Shown in pieces: positions 30,814 through 38,301 of a stretch of DNA of 64,000 nucleotides. The translations under genes were made by a program, and so were the position numbers. Under the pieces are notes generated by a model. That model ran no database searches, was not told the DNA's origin, and saw only the letters and a list, made by a program, of their open reading frames with translations. Location of the stretch: positions 1-64,000 of the forward strand of contig NZ_JAESDH010000006.1 of the NCBI RefSeq assembly GCF_019249295.1, in the 5' to 3' direction. Numbering within the stretch: the stretch's first letter is position 1; each line of letters starts with the position of its first letter. Origin of the DNA: Alteromonas antoniana. Lineage in GTDB: Bacteria; Pseudomonadota; Gammaproteobacteria; Enterobacterales; Alteromonadaceae.

Positions 30814-31623
30814 TCACTGGGACAACCAACACCAATGGAATTTACAAAACTCCATAGGTGTTAACTGGTTTAATGAGCGGTGTGGTCGACAGTGATTGTA
30901 GTCTTCACGCCATTGCTCAATTCGTTGGCGAGCCACCGCCAAATTGCGGAACCAGTGCTGGTTCAGACACTCATTCCTCAGTTTACCGTTATAACTTTCT
31001 ATAAACGCATTTTCCGTAGGCTTTCCCGGCCGGATATATCTAACGTCCAGATTATGTTGCTGTGACCAGGCTAAAAATGCCCGGCTGGTAAACTCACTGC
31101 CATGGCAGATCAGTTGTTCGGGTAACCCGCGCGCTTCTCTGATCCGTTCAAACAGGCGAATAATACGCTCACTGCTTAAGCTGTTATCGACTTCTACGGC
31201 AATGGCCTCGCGAGTATACTCATCAACCAGATTAAACACGAGGAACTGGTTGCCGTTGAACAACGCATCGTGTACGAAGTCCATGGACCAGCGCTGCATC
31301 GGTTTCGTCGCCCGTTCAAAGGGGACTTCGCGCTGAGGGCCAACCCGACTTCGCCTTTTACGGCGTGGGATCTGAAGTCCCAGTTCTGCGTAAAGGCGCT
31401 CGACGCGCTTGTGGTTAACTGCCCCAAATTCGCGCCGAATAAGGACCGTTAGGCGTGGACTGCCGAAGCGCAGACGCTGCTTCGCCAGCGCACACAGACG
31501 CTCGCTGATGGCCTGATTGAAGCTACTGGGCTTAGTCTGATAGCGCCACGTCATACGGTTCAATCCGGCTAAATGGCATGCCCGGCGTTCGCTAATCTGA
31601 GTATAGGTAAGCATATGAGCCAC
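30814..31623 (-). CDS. IS3-family transposase OrfB (integrase catalytic part)
   Basis: 269 residues with the IS3 OrfB catalytic core: the first Asp in WSMDFVHDALFNG, the second in QLICHGSEFTSR, where the usual Asp is a His-Gly pair (IS3 elements commonly have D-N-G), and the Glu in ENAFIESYNGKLRNECLN. The change to CHGSEF at the second position may impair activity. Like other IS3 elements it should be made with OrfA by a -1 frameshift; the gap between the frames is about 23 bases, so the fusion would need the usual upstream OrfB frame without its own start. Confidence 0.75.
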   Translation of the reverse strand: MAHMLTYTQISERRACHLAGLNRMTWRYQTKPSSFNQAISERLCALAKQRLRFGSPRLTVLIRREFGAVNHKRVERLYAELGLQIPRRKRRSRVGPQREVPFERATKPMQRWSMDFVHDALFNGNQFLVFNLVDEYTREAIAVEVDNSLSSERIIRLFERIREARGLPEQLICHGSEFTSRAFLAWSQQHNLDVRYIRPGKPTENAFIESYNGKLRNECLNQHWFRNLAVARQRIEQWREDYNHCRPHRSLNQLTPMEFCKFHWCWLSQ

Positions 31624-31646
31624 TGCCTGGCGACGATGCGCGCGAC

Positions 31647-31916
31647 TCAGTGATAGTTTCCCGCGAGGGCTGCCTTCAGTGCCTGAATATCCAGTTCTTT
31701 TTCACCAAGCAACTGCTTAAGCTTACGGTTTTCCTCTTCCATCAGCTTGAGTCGCTTGATATCACCTGATTCCATACCACTGTATTTGGACTGCCAGCGA
31801 TAAAACGTCTGCTCACTGATCCCATACTGACGACAGATATCAGCGACTTTCATACCCGACTCTTTGGTTTTCAGGATCTTGACGATCTGTGTCTCGTTGT
31901 ATTTTGACTTTTGCAT
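31647..31916 (-). CDS. IS3-family transposase OrfA
   Basis: 89 residues: helix-turn-helix SGMKVADICRQYGISEQTFYRW and a leucine-zipper stretch (LKLMEEENRKLKQLLGEKEL), typical of IS3 OrfA. The gene is intact and followed by orfB. Confidence 0.85.
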   Translation of the reverse strand: MQKSKYNETQIVKILKTKESGMKVADICRQYGISEQTFYRWQSKYSGMESGDIKRLKLMEEENRKLKQLLGEKELDIQALKAALAGNYH

Positions 31917-32091
31917 TGTCGTTTCCTCTTTCTTTCAGTTTAGAGAAAACTCACATCATCGGTGGATTAAATTAGTGGGGAAACGTCACAGGGTCTATAT
32001 GATCACGACTAGGACTGATCGTCAAATCGATCCATTATTTAACTGCTTAATAACTGTTCACGATCTCGCCCTGGGGGAAAGGTCAGTTAAA

Positions 32092-32463
32092 CTATTTCTT
32101 TTTATGACTTTTCCCCGGTGGAACGGGATGGCAGCTCCACGGTTTATGTTTCGCATTTTCCCTAATATTTTCGTCAACGAATTGGTAGTAGCCTTCTTTC
32201 ATCTTTGTCCAAAAATCATCAGAAATGTCTGCACCGTGTGCACGAATGATTGTCTCAATGCCATCTAAATTGCAGTGGGTCGCGTCATAGCCGATATGCA
32301 AAGTGTTTTTGGCTTCTTCAAATGAAACGGCATCAATACCAAAGGTCCCATCAATTTCAGCAACAATTGCTAATAAATTACCGTCGGTAATGCCGGTTAA
32401 CTTCAAATGCCGTACCACTAAATTAGCCTCAGAAACGCCCACTCTGTGATCTAAATCGCTCAT
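32092..32463 (-). CDS. Small HMA-like protein lacking CxxC (second copy)
   Basis: 123 residues, same length as the plus-strand paralogue at 20691-21062 and similar throughout (both start MSDLDHRVGV and share KEGYYQFVD and a Pro-rich KSHKKK/SHNKRK end). The ferredoxin-like fold is inferred; there is no CxxC. AGGAG precedes the ATG. It is the last gene of the second copper module, with an IS3 element downstream. Confidence 0.6.
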   Translation of the reverse strand: MSDLDHRVGVSEANLVVRHLKLTGITDGNLLAIVAEIDGTFGIDAVSFEEAKNTLHIGYDATHCNLDGIETIIRAHGADISDDFWTKMKEGYYQFVDENIRENAKHKPWSCHPVPPGKSHKKK

Positions 32464-32512
32464 ACTTTTCTCCTATAAATTAATTTCCTACACAGTTATG
32501 TCAGTCACGTCT

Positions 32513-32965
32513 CTAATTACTTAAAACGCTATTGGCATTAACCACTTGCTGCATTAACGATCGTAAAACTGTCATTCTTTGTTCTATTAACAACAAATGT
32601 TCATCTATCGAGTTCCCCATCACAACAATGTCGCTTGCTGATATGCCGCTTTCGATAAGAACAAGACTTCTTTGCAGGCCTTTTCTATATGTCTCTTTTA
32701 ATCGTATTTTTTGTTCAGTATTAGATTCACTTTGGATCCTCTTCTCAATACTCGTTAAGTAGGTATCCATCATCTTCATATGCTCAACAATCAACGTTTG
32801 CCTCTCAGAAACGTCATTGATCCGTTGGATGCGTTGCATTAATGCATCCATGACGCGCTCGTTACTGCGTAACATCTCATCGGCACTCATGGATGTCTGA
32901 GCACTCGTAAAGGTAGCGGATAAAACGCCTGCGACAAACAATATTGAAACTAATGCTTTCTTCAT
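32513..32965 (-). CDS. Small exported helical protein (module member)
   Basis: 150 residues from the ATG at 32965, which opens a good signal peptide (MKKALVSILFVAGVLSATFTSAQ). The mature part is a charged, helical protein with regular heptads (RSNERVMDALMQRIQRINDV, ERMTVLRS). It holds the place of the Met-rich protein of the first module but is much poorer in Met, so it is a diverged or replaced member. The longer frame to 33172 lies within the upstream methyltransferase gene and is not used. Confidence 0.65.
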   Translation of the reverse strand: MKKALVSILFVAGVLSATFTSAQTSMSADEMLRSNERVMDALMQRIQRINDVSERQTLIVEHMKMMDTYLTSIEKRIQSESNTEQKIRLKETYRKGLQRSLVLIESGISASDIVVMGNSIDEHLLLIEQRMTVLRSLMQQVVNANSVLSN

Positions 32966-32975
32966 TTTGAAATCC

Positions 32976-33629
32976 TTACACGGGGCTTGAAACGTTTGAA
33001 TTGAGAAATCGTGGGAACCAACCTGGCGTGGCTTGCTTATATTGCCTATAGGTATCACCAAACTCAGTTTCGGCGTGCTGCTCTTCGCGTTTGGCCAGTC
33101 GAACATAGACAACAATGAGAATGGGAAACATGAGCAAAGTGGGTAGTGTTGGCCATTGCAGTAAAAAGCCAAACATGATCACAATGAAGGCAACATATTG
33201 GGGATGCCGACAACGTGCGTACCAACCGCTGGTCGCTAAGCTGCTCGTTTTTTGCGCGTGATGCAGGACATTCCACGAAGCAGATAAAACAAAGAATCCT
33301 AAAACGATGAGAACATTACTCAAGATGTGCAGTACATCCCAATGCGCATCGCCAGATAACCCCAACAGTGTATGCCACAAGTGACCATTTTCGTGACTTA
33401 AAAAATCTACGCCTGGGTAACTTTCGGCTAACCAACCGGACAAAAAATAGATGGTAAGCGGGAAACCATACATTTCAGTAAATAACGCCACGATAAAAGC
33501 GGAAAATACGCCTAAGCTTCGCCAGTCTGTTTTTGACTTCGGCTTGACGAAACTAAACGCAAAAAAGATAAATATTGCGGAGTTAATGATGACTAACGTC
33601 CAAAGCCCATAATCTGATTCACCGTGCAT
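32976..33629 (-). CDS. Isoprenylcysteine methyltransferase-like membrane protein (second copy)
   Basis: 217 residues, strongly similar along the whole length to 19615-20280: both have DYGLW near the start and WYARCRHPQYVAF at the SAM site. The ribosome site GGAGAGCGACA lies before the ATG at 33629, and it overlaps the DUF2933 gene by 11 bases. Substrate unknown. Confidence 0.72.
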   Translation of the reverse strand: MHGESDYGLWTLVIINSAIFIFFAFSFVKPKSKTDWRSLGVFSAFIVALFTEMYGFPLTIYFLSGWLAESYPGVDFLSHENGHLWHTLLGLSGDAHWDVLHILSNVLIVLGFFVLSASWNVLHHAQKTSSLATSGWYARCRHPQYVAFIVIMFGFLLQWPTLPTLLMFPILIVVYVRLAKREEQHAETEFGDTYRQYKQATPGWFPRFLNSNVSSPV

Positions 33630-33942
33630 TGTCGCTCTCCGTTTTACGTCTTTCCTTGCGTGCCTGCTCTAACCCTTCGATATAACCTTGTCTGTATTGA
33701 TCATTGTCTTCGGTTTGCTCTTTAAATGTTTGCTCGTCGTTAGTATGTGTCTCATGCCCTTTACCATGACTTCCGTGCATAAAGATATGCATCACTGGGC
33801 ATAGCAGCAGGATCAAGTATGGTAAATAAGGGAAAACATGTTCACCATGCTCGACAAACAAGAAATAGCTTGCCGCCGCTATAAGTCCGATGGCGGACCA
33901 ACCACTGGGGGTGCGCCAAAAAGGTAATTTTTGTTTATTCAC
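33619..33942 (-). CDS. DUF2933 family small membrane protein (second copy)
   Basis: 107 residues starting with GTG (GAGG upstream). It shares the W-RTPSGWSA start, the helix YLPYLILLLCPVMHIFMH and a shorter His tail (GSHGKGHETH) with the copy at 19284-19622. Confidence 0.7.
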   Translation of the reverse strand: MNKQKLPFWRTPSGWSAIGLIAAASYFLFVEHGEHVFPYLPYLILLLCPVMHIFMHGSHGKGHETHTNDEQTFKEQTEDNDQYRQGYIEGLEQARKERRKTESDNAR

Positions 33943-33988
33943 AATACACCTCGCTTTTGTGTCGTTTAAGTTTTCAGAAAACGGTAAA

Positions 33989-34342
33989 TCACTTGATCAC
34001 CAAAGTGCCACGGTACATTTGCATCTGACAATGAAACGGATAGCGACCTGCCTTTTGGGGGGGAATAGTGACCATCACACGCTTGTTAAGCACTAATGTT
34101 TCACTGATCTCCAACTCGGGTATTAGTAGTGTTTCCGCACAGGGAGTCGCATCTTCTCTGTAGAACATCAGTTGTACAGACTCATTCGCGGGCACTGTGA
34201 TATTGGCAGGTTGATACACGCCATCTTTCACGCGGACTTCGATGCTGCCGTCTCGTACTTCAGTTGACTTTGTTTGGTAAAGCCAAAACCACCAAACAAT
34301 AAGCCCAATCACGACTAACCCTATCAAATTAATCCACATCAT
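33989..34342 (-). CDS. Membrane-anchored cupredoxin-like protein (second copy)
   Basis: 117 residues with an N-terminal helix and a cupredoxin_1 domain (DATPCAETLLIPEL, FHCQMQMYRGTLV). The candidate Cys/Cys/Met ligands match the first copy at 18922-19287. AGGAG precedes the ATG; it follows copA2 by 12 bases. Confidence 0.75.
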   Translation of the reverse strand: MMWINLIGLVVIGLIVWWFWLYQTKSTEVRDGSIEVRVKDGVYQPANITVPANESVQLMFYREDATPCAETLLIPELEISETLVLNKRVMVTIPPQKAGRYPFHCQMQMYRGTLVIK

Positions 34343-34354
34343 CTTTAGGTTCTC

Positions 34355-36694
34355 CTAGTGCTCTTTAGCTTTGAATAAACGTAATCGATTCGCGTTGGTC
34401 ACTACCGTTAACGACGAGAATGCCATCGCTGCACCGGCAATTACTGGGCTAAGTAGTAAGCCTAAAAATGGATAAAAAACACCTGCAGCAAATGGGATCC
34501 CCGCGACGTTATAGATAAATGCTCCGAAAAGATTCTGCTTTATGTTTCTCAGCGTTGCCTTACTCACTGCAATCGCATCCGCTAACCCATGTAAGGAGCC
34601 TCGCATCAATGTGATATCTGCACTTTCTATTGCGACATCAGTGCCTGTTCCGATAGCAAATCCGACGTTGGCATGGGCTAAGGCGGGCGCATCATTGATC
34701 CCATCGCCGGTCATTCCGACGATTTCACCCTCACGTTGAAGTTCGAGCACTTTGTTTGCTTTATCTTCTGGCATCACTTCAGCAACGTAATCAACAATCC
34801 CCGCCTTTCGAGCAACGGCTTTTGCAGTCATACGATTGTCCCCCGTCAACATCACCACACGTATTCCGTTGTGCTGTAGGCGCTTGATGGCATCTATTGA
34901 GTCTGATTTTATTGGATCGGCAACAGCAATGACGGCAACTAATTTTGAATCAATCGCGAAATACATTGGGGTTTTAGCCTCTGCGGCCAGCCTCTGCGCT
35001 TTGTCAACGTAATGATGAAGTTCTATTGATTTTTCTTTCATCAATTTTTCATTGCCAAATAGCAAACGCTGAGAATTCAGTGTTGCCGCTACGCCCTTCC
35101 CTGCAATGGACTCAAAATCAGTCACCGAGTGGATCGGCACACCTGTCTCTTTCGCTGATTCAACGATCGCCATTGCGAGTGGGTGTTCGGAACCCGACTC
35201 CAGGCTTGCAGCTAACGAAAGCACGTCATCTTGATTGTGATCTGACGCAATAACAACGTCGGTAACTTTAGGCGCCCCCTCTGTTATGGTGCCGGTCTTA
35301 TCTAATACCATGGTGGTAATTTTCGAAGCAGATTGCAGCGCTTCACCGTTGCGGATAAGTACGCCTGCTTCAGCCGCCTTGCCAACCCCCACCATGACCG
35401 ACATCGGCGTGGCTAAACCTAATGCGCAAGGACATGCAATAATCAGTACCGTGGTTGCTGACACGATTGCGAAGGCAACCTCGGGAGCCGGACCAAAATT
35501 GAGCCACGCTAGTGCGCTCATTACGGCAATGATCATAACAACTGGCACGAAATAGGCAGAAATAACATCTGCCAATCGACCAATAGGTGGTTTTGAATTT
35601 TGTGCACGTTTTACCATGTTGATGATCTGAGCTAGCGCGGTGTCTTTTCCCACGCGTTCTGCCCGAAAGACGATAGAGCCTGATTTGTTGATGGTGCCGG
35701 CTACTACTTCATCGTCTTTTCGTTTCTCAATTGGCATGGGCTCACCCGTTAGCATTGATTCATCAATACTGGTTTGGCCCTCTACGACTACACCATCCAC
35801 AGAAATTCGTTCTCCGGGTCGAACCCGGATAAGATCATTCAGGAGAACATCTTCAATAGGAATATCTATATCGTGTCCGTCACGAATGACGCGAGCTGTC
35901 TTGGCTTGTAAGCCGATAAGCCTTTTAATTGCCTCGGAAGTTTTACCGCGTGCTTTGATCTCAAGGGCTAAGCCTAAATTAATGAGACCAATGATCATGG
36001 CTGTCGCCTCAAAATAGACATGCCGTGCCATTTCGGGAACATATCCAGGAAAGAATACAACCACCATAGAGTAAAACCAGGCGGTTCCTGTACCCAAGGC
36101 TATCAAAGTATCCATATTGGCCGAATGATTCTTAAACGAATTCCAAGCGCCTACATAAAAATGACGACCAGAGAACACCATGACACCCAATGTCATGAGA
36201 CCAATAATTAACCATACAATTCGCTCCATGGTTGTGTTGACGCTCATTTCTCCCGTCACCAAGCCATAGATCATGAGCGGGACACCAAGCGACAATGAAA
36301 TGACCATGTCTCGCATTAACTTTTTATAATATGCCCAGTCCGCTTGCTCCTTTTCTTCAATGGCAGCCTCATCAGAGTCGGCATTAGCTAACGTTGCGTT
36401 GTACCCAGCTCCCTCTACCGCACCAACCAGTTTGCTTGGCGAGGCATTACCATTGATAAGCACTGTACGCTGTGCAAAATTCATTTCTGCGCTGGTGACG
36501 CCTGCGACTTGTTTTAAGGCTGTTTCAATTTTAGTGACGCAACTGGCACAACTCGCCCCTTGGATATTAAGTTGAACCTCACCCAAATTAGCAGAAACGT
36601 GCTCAGTCTTCGTTTCACTACCAACCGCGTCACTAGTGGTTGATACTTTACTGTCGCCACCACAACACGCATGTTTTTTTGTATCTGAATTCAT
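34355..36694 (-). CDS. copA: Copper-exporting P1B-type ATPase (second copy)
   Basis: A 779-residue Cu+ ATPase with an N-terminal Cys-containing extension (HACCGGDS), an HMA domain ([10 protein letters not shown]), the CPC motif ([11 protein letters not shown]), DKTGT, TGEP and GDGINDAP. It is collinear with the first copy at 16667-18910 but has about 30 additional N-terminal residues. The ribosome site GGGAG precedes the ATG. It follows the MerR gene by 24 bases. Confidence 0.93.
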   Translation of the reverse strand: MNSDTKKHACCGGDSKVSTTSDAVGSETKTEHVSANLGEVQLNIQGASCASCVTKIETALKQVAGVTSAEMNFAQRTVLINGNASPSKLVGAVEGAGYNATLANADSDEAAIEEKEQADWAYYKKLMRDMVISLSLGVPLMIYGLVTGEMSVNTTMERIVWLIIGLMTLGVMVFSGRHFYVGAWNSFKNHSANMDTLIALGTGTAWFYSMVVVFFPGYVPEMARHVYFEATAMIIGLINLGLALEIKARGKTSEAIKRLIGLQAKTARVIRDGHDIDIPIEDVLLNDLIRVRPGERISVDGVVVEGQTSIDESMLTGEPMPIEKRKDDEVVAGTINKSGSIVFRAERVGKDTALAQIINMVKRAQNSKPPIGRLADVISAYFVPVVMIIAVMSALAWLNFGPAPEVAFAIVSATTVLIIACPCALGLATPMSVMVGVGKAAEAGVLIRNGEALQSASKITTMVLDKTGTITEGAPKVTDVVIASDHNQDDVLSLAASLESGSEHPLAMAIVESAKETGVPIHSVTDFESIAGKGVAATLNSQRLLFGNEKLMKEKSIELHHYVDKAQRLAAEAKTPMYFAIDSKLVAVIAVADPIKSDSIDAIKRLQHNGIRVVMLTGDNRMTAKAVARKAGIVDYVAEVMPEDKANKVLELQREGEIVGMTGDGINDAPALAHANVGFAIGTGTDVAIESADITLMRGSLHGLADAIAVSKATLRNIKQNLFGAFIYNVAGIPFAAGVFYPFLGLLLSPVIAGAAMAFSSLTVVTNANRLRLFKAKEH

Positions 36695-36718
36695 GAACCA
36701 CTCCCTATTTAAATAATG

Positions 36719-37129
36719 TTATGACTTAAGCGCTGTGAAACCTTCAATTAAATGGCATATCGTATCGGCCGTTGGAGGTTGATCGGGTTTGTTTTGCCAC
36801 TCTGAAGTGGCTAAGCGCATGCGCTCTCTAAGTTCATGCATGTCCTGATACCGCTGTTCAGTCTCTTTCAACCGTTTTTCAATAAGACGCCTTACCGTTG
36901 GACACGGCGCATTGGTTTGTGAAGATGTAACTAGGATCTCTTTAATATCATTGACCGAAAAACCTAATGAGCGCGCACTTAAAATGAACCGCAGTCGCGT
37001 CACATCCGCCGGCCGATAATACTTGTATCCATTGTGGGATTTATTTGGGACCAAAAGTCCAATGCGCGTATAATAGCGTACGGTATCAACGCTAATATCT
37101 AGTGCATCTGCTATTTGTTTTACCCGCAT
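36719..37129 (-). CDS. MerR-family metal-responsive regulator (second copy)
   Basis: 136 residues; winged helix with [16 protein letters not shown], then dimerisation helix. It has Cys at 76 (NAPCPTVR) and in TICHLIE near the C-terminus, the same arrangement as the copy at 16246-16674, so both sense by the same chemistry. It should bind the tandem promoter/operators just upstream (37175-37237). Confidence 0.85.
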   Translation of the reverse strand: MRVKQIADALDISVDTVRYYTRIGLLVPNKSHNGYKYYRPADVTRLRFILSARSLGFSVNDIKEILVTSSQTNAPCPTVRRLIEKRLKETEQRYQDMHELRERMRLATSEWQNKPDQPPTADTICHLIEGFTALKS

Positions 37130-37174
37130 TTTAAACCCCCGTCTTTATCAACATAGTTGTGCCGGTAAAACACG

Positions 37175-37205
37175 CCTTTAATCCTATGTTTTACTCTCAC
37201 CTTCA
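37175..37205 (-). promoter_or_regulatory. Second, weaker MerR-type promoter/operator upstream of merR2
   Basis: TGAAGG (37205-37200) and TAAAGG (37180-37175) are 19 bases apart, and the spacer carries ACATAGGAT as in the operators at 53750-53780. The -35 box and the left half-site are degenerate. It is directly downstream of the stronger site, with 32-base repeat distance. Confidence 0.4.
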
Positions 37206-37206
37206 C

Positions 37207-37237
37207 ACGATAAACCTGTGAGCAGCTCACAGGTCAA
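37207..37237 (-). promoter_or_regulatory. MerR-type promoter/operator of the second copper module
   Basis: TTGACC (37237-37232) and TATCGT (37212-37207) flank a 19-base spacer, and ACCTGTGAGC / GCTCACAGGT form a perfect ten-base dyad. Same layout as 16174-16204. Because it lies after hypE in the same direction, it could also act as a hairpin ending the hydrogenase transcript. Confidence 0.7.
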
Positions 37238-37248
37238 CACCTAAACCT

Positions 37249-38301
37249 TCAACAGATCCGTGGAAGTGGCTCATCTTCAAGTTCACTCATGAAGCGTCGC
37301 CCTCCCATTGGCGTAATAATCGACACGCGGCCCTTTAAGTCTGTATTTTTTGATATAACACCAATATGTTGGGCATTTTCACCGTTTTTTATACCCCGCC
37401 AATGAGTGAGTACTTCGCTGCTAATATCGGGACTGACAATTGCAATAACGCGTCCCTCACAAGCCAAAACGAAAGGATCAAAGCCTAGAATGTCACACAC
37501 GCTTGCGACCTCTGGACGCACCGGAATGTTATTTTCAATTAGCTCGATATTGAAACCCGTTTCAGTTGCCACGTCATGGAGTAACACTGATAGTCCTCCA
37601 CGCGTTGGGTCTCGGACAAAACGAACGCCATTTAAGTCTCTGATTGCATTGACTAACGGGAAAACGCTGGCACAGTCGGACTTTAATTGGCCGTGCAACC
37701 CATAGTCCTCACGCGCCAGTAATACGCAAGCACCGTGATCGCCAACAGAGCCACTGACAAGTACGTGATCGCCCGGCCTTATAAGACTCGTATCCCAAAT
37801 TGGTGTGTCTTGGCTGTCACCTACACCCGTTGTATTGATATAAACGCCACCACCGAATCCCTTGGGAACGACTTTAGTATCTCCCGTTATTATGGCCACA
37901 TTGGTTTCTACAGCAGCTTGATGCATTTTATGGACAACCTCCTTGAGAGCCGTCATCGAAAAGCCTTCTTCAATAATGAATGCAGTACTGATATACCGAG
38001 GGGTCGCGCCAACGACAGCCAGATCATTCACGGTACCGTAAATACTTAATGCCCCCACATTGCCACCTGGAAATGTGTAAGGTGAGACAACGAAGCTATC
38101 GGTTGTCATACTCAGAAAGGGACCGGCGAAGGTTACCGAAGCCGCGTCGTGTAGCAGATCTAGTTCTTTATTGGCAGTATTTTTAAACACATCATTAATA
38201 AGTTTTTTGGTCAATATTCCACCATTGCCTTGCGCTAACCGAATAGTATCGGTGTCCAACGGTTCTGATGATGCTCGATTATTACGCTCTATGCCTTTCA
38301 T
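37249..38301 (-). CDS. hypE: Hydrogenase maturation factor HypE
   Basis: A 350-residue HypE, the partner of HypF that turns the carbamoyl group on its C-terminal Cys into cyanide for the active-site iron. ATP-binding PurM-like fold: VGDHGACVLLAREDYG, FVRDPTRGGLSVLLHDVA, and the essential C-terminal PRIC. The start ATG at 38301 overlaps the hypF stop (ATGA), with AAGGAG upstream. Last gene of the hyp set. Confidence 0.95.
   Translation of the reverse strand: MKGIERNNRASSEPLDTDTIRLAQGNGGILTKKLINDVFKNTANKELDLLHDAASVTFAGPFLSMTTDSFVVSPYTFPGGNVGALSIYGTVNDLAVVGATPRYISTAFIIEEGFSMTALKEVVHKMHQAAVETNVAIITGDTKVVPKGFGGGVYINTTGVGDSQDTPIWDTSLIRPGDHVLVSGSVGDHGACVLLAREDYGLHGQLKSDCASVFPLVNAIRDLNGVRFVRDPTRGGLSVLLHDVATETGFNIELIENNIPVRPEVASVCDILGFDPFVLACEGRVIAIVSPDISSEVLTHWRGIKNGENAQHIGVISKNTDLKGRVSIITPMGGRRFMSELEDEPLPRIC

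Larger units (their letters stand above)
30814..31990 (-). mobile_element. IS3-family insertion sequence
   Basis: A two-gene IS3-type element on the minus strand. The upstream end reads TGTGACGTTTCCCCACTAAT (from 31990). The other end near 30818 (TGGGACAACC) is only weakly similar, so its border is approximate. No target duplication was confirmed. The element separates the ion-channel gene from the second copper module. Confidence 0.7.

Noticed and set aside
32966..33172. N-terminal extension of the exported protein at 32513-32965
   Set aside because: The extension overlaps the upstream methyltransferase gene, and a proper signal peptide begins at 32965.
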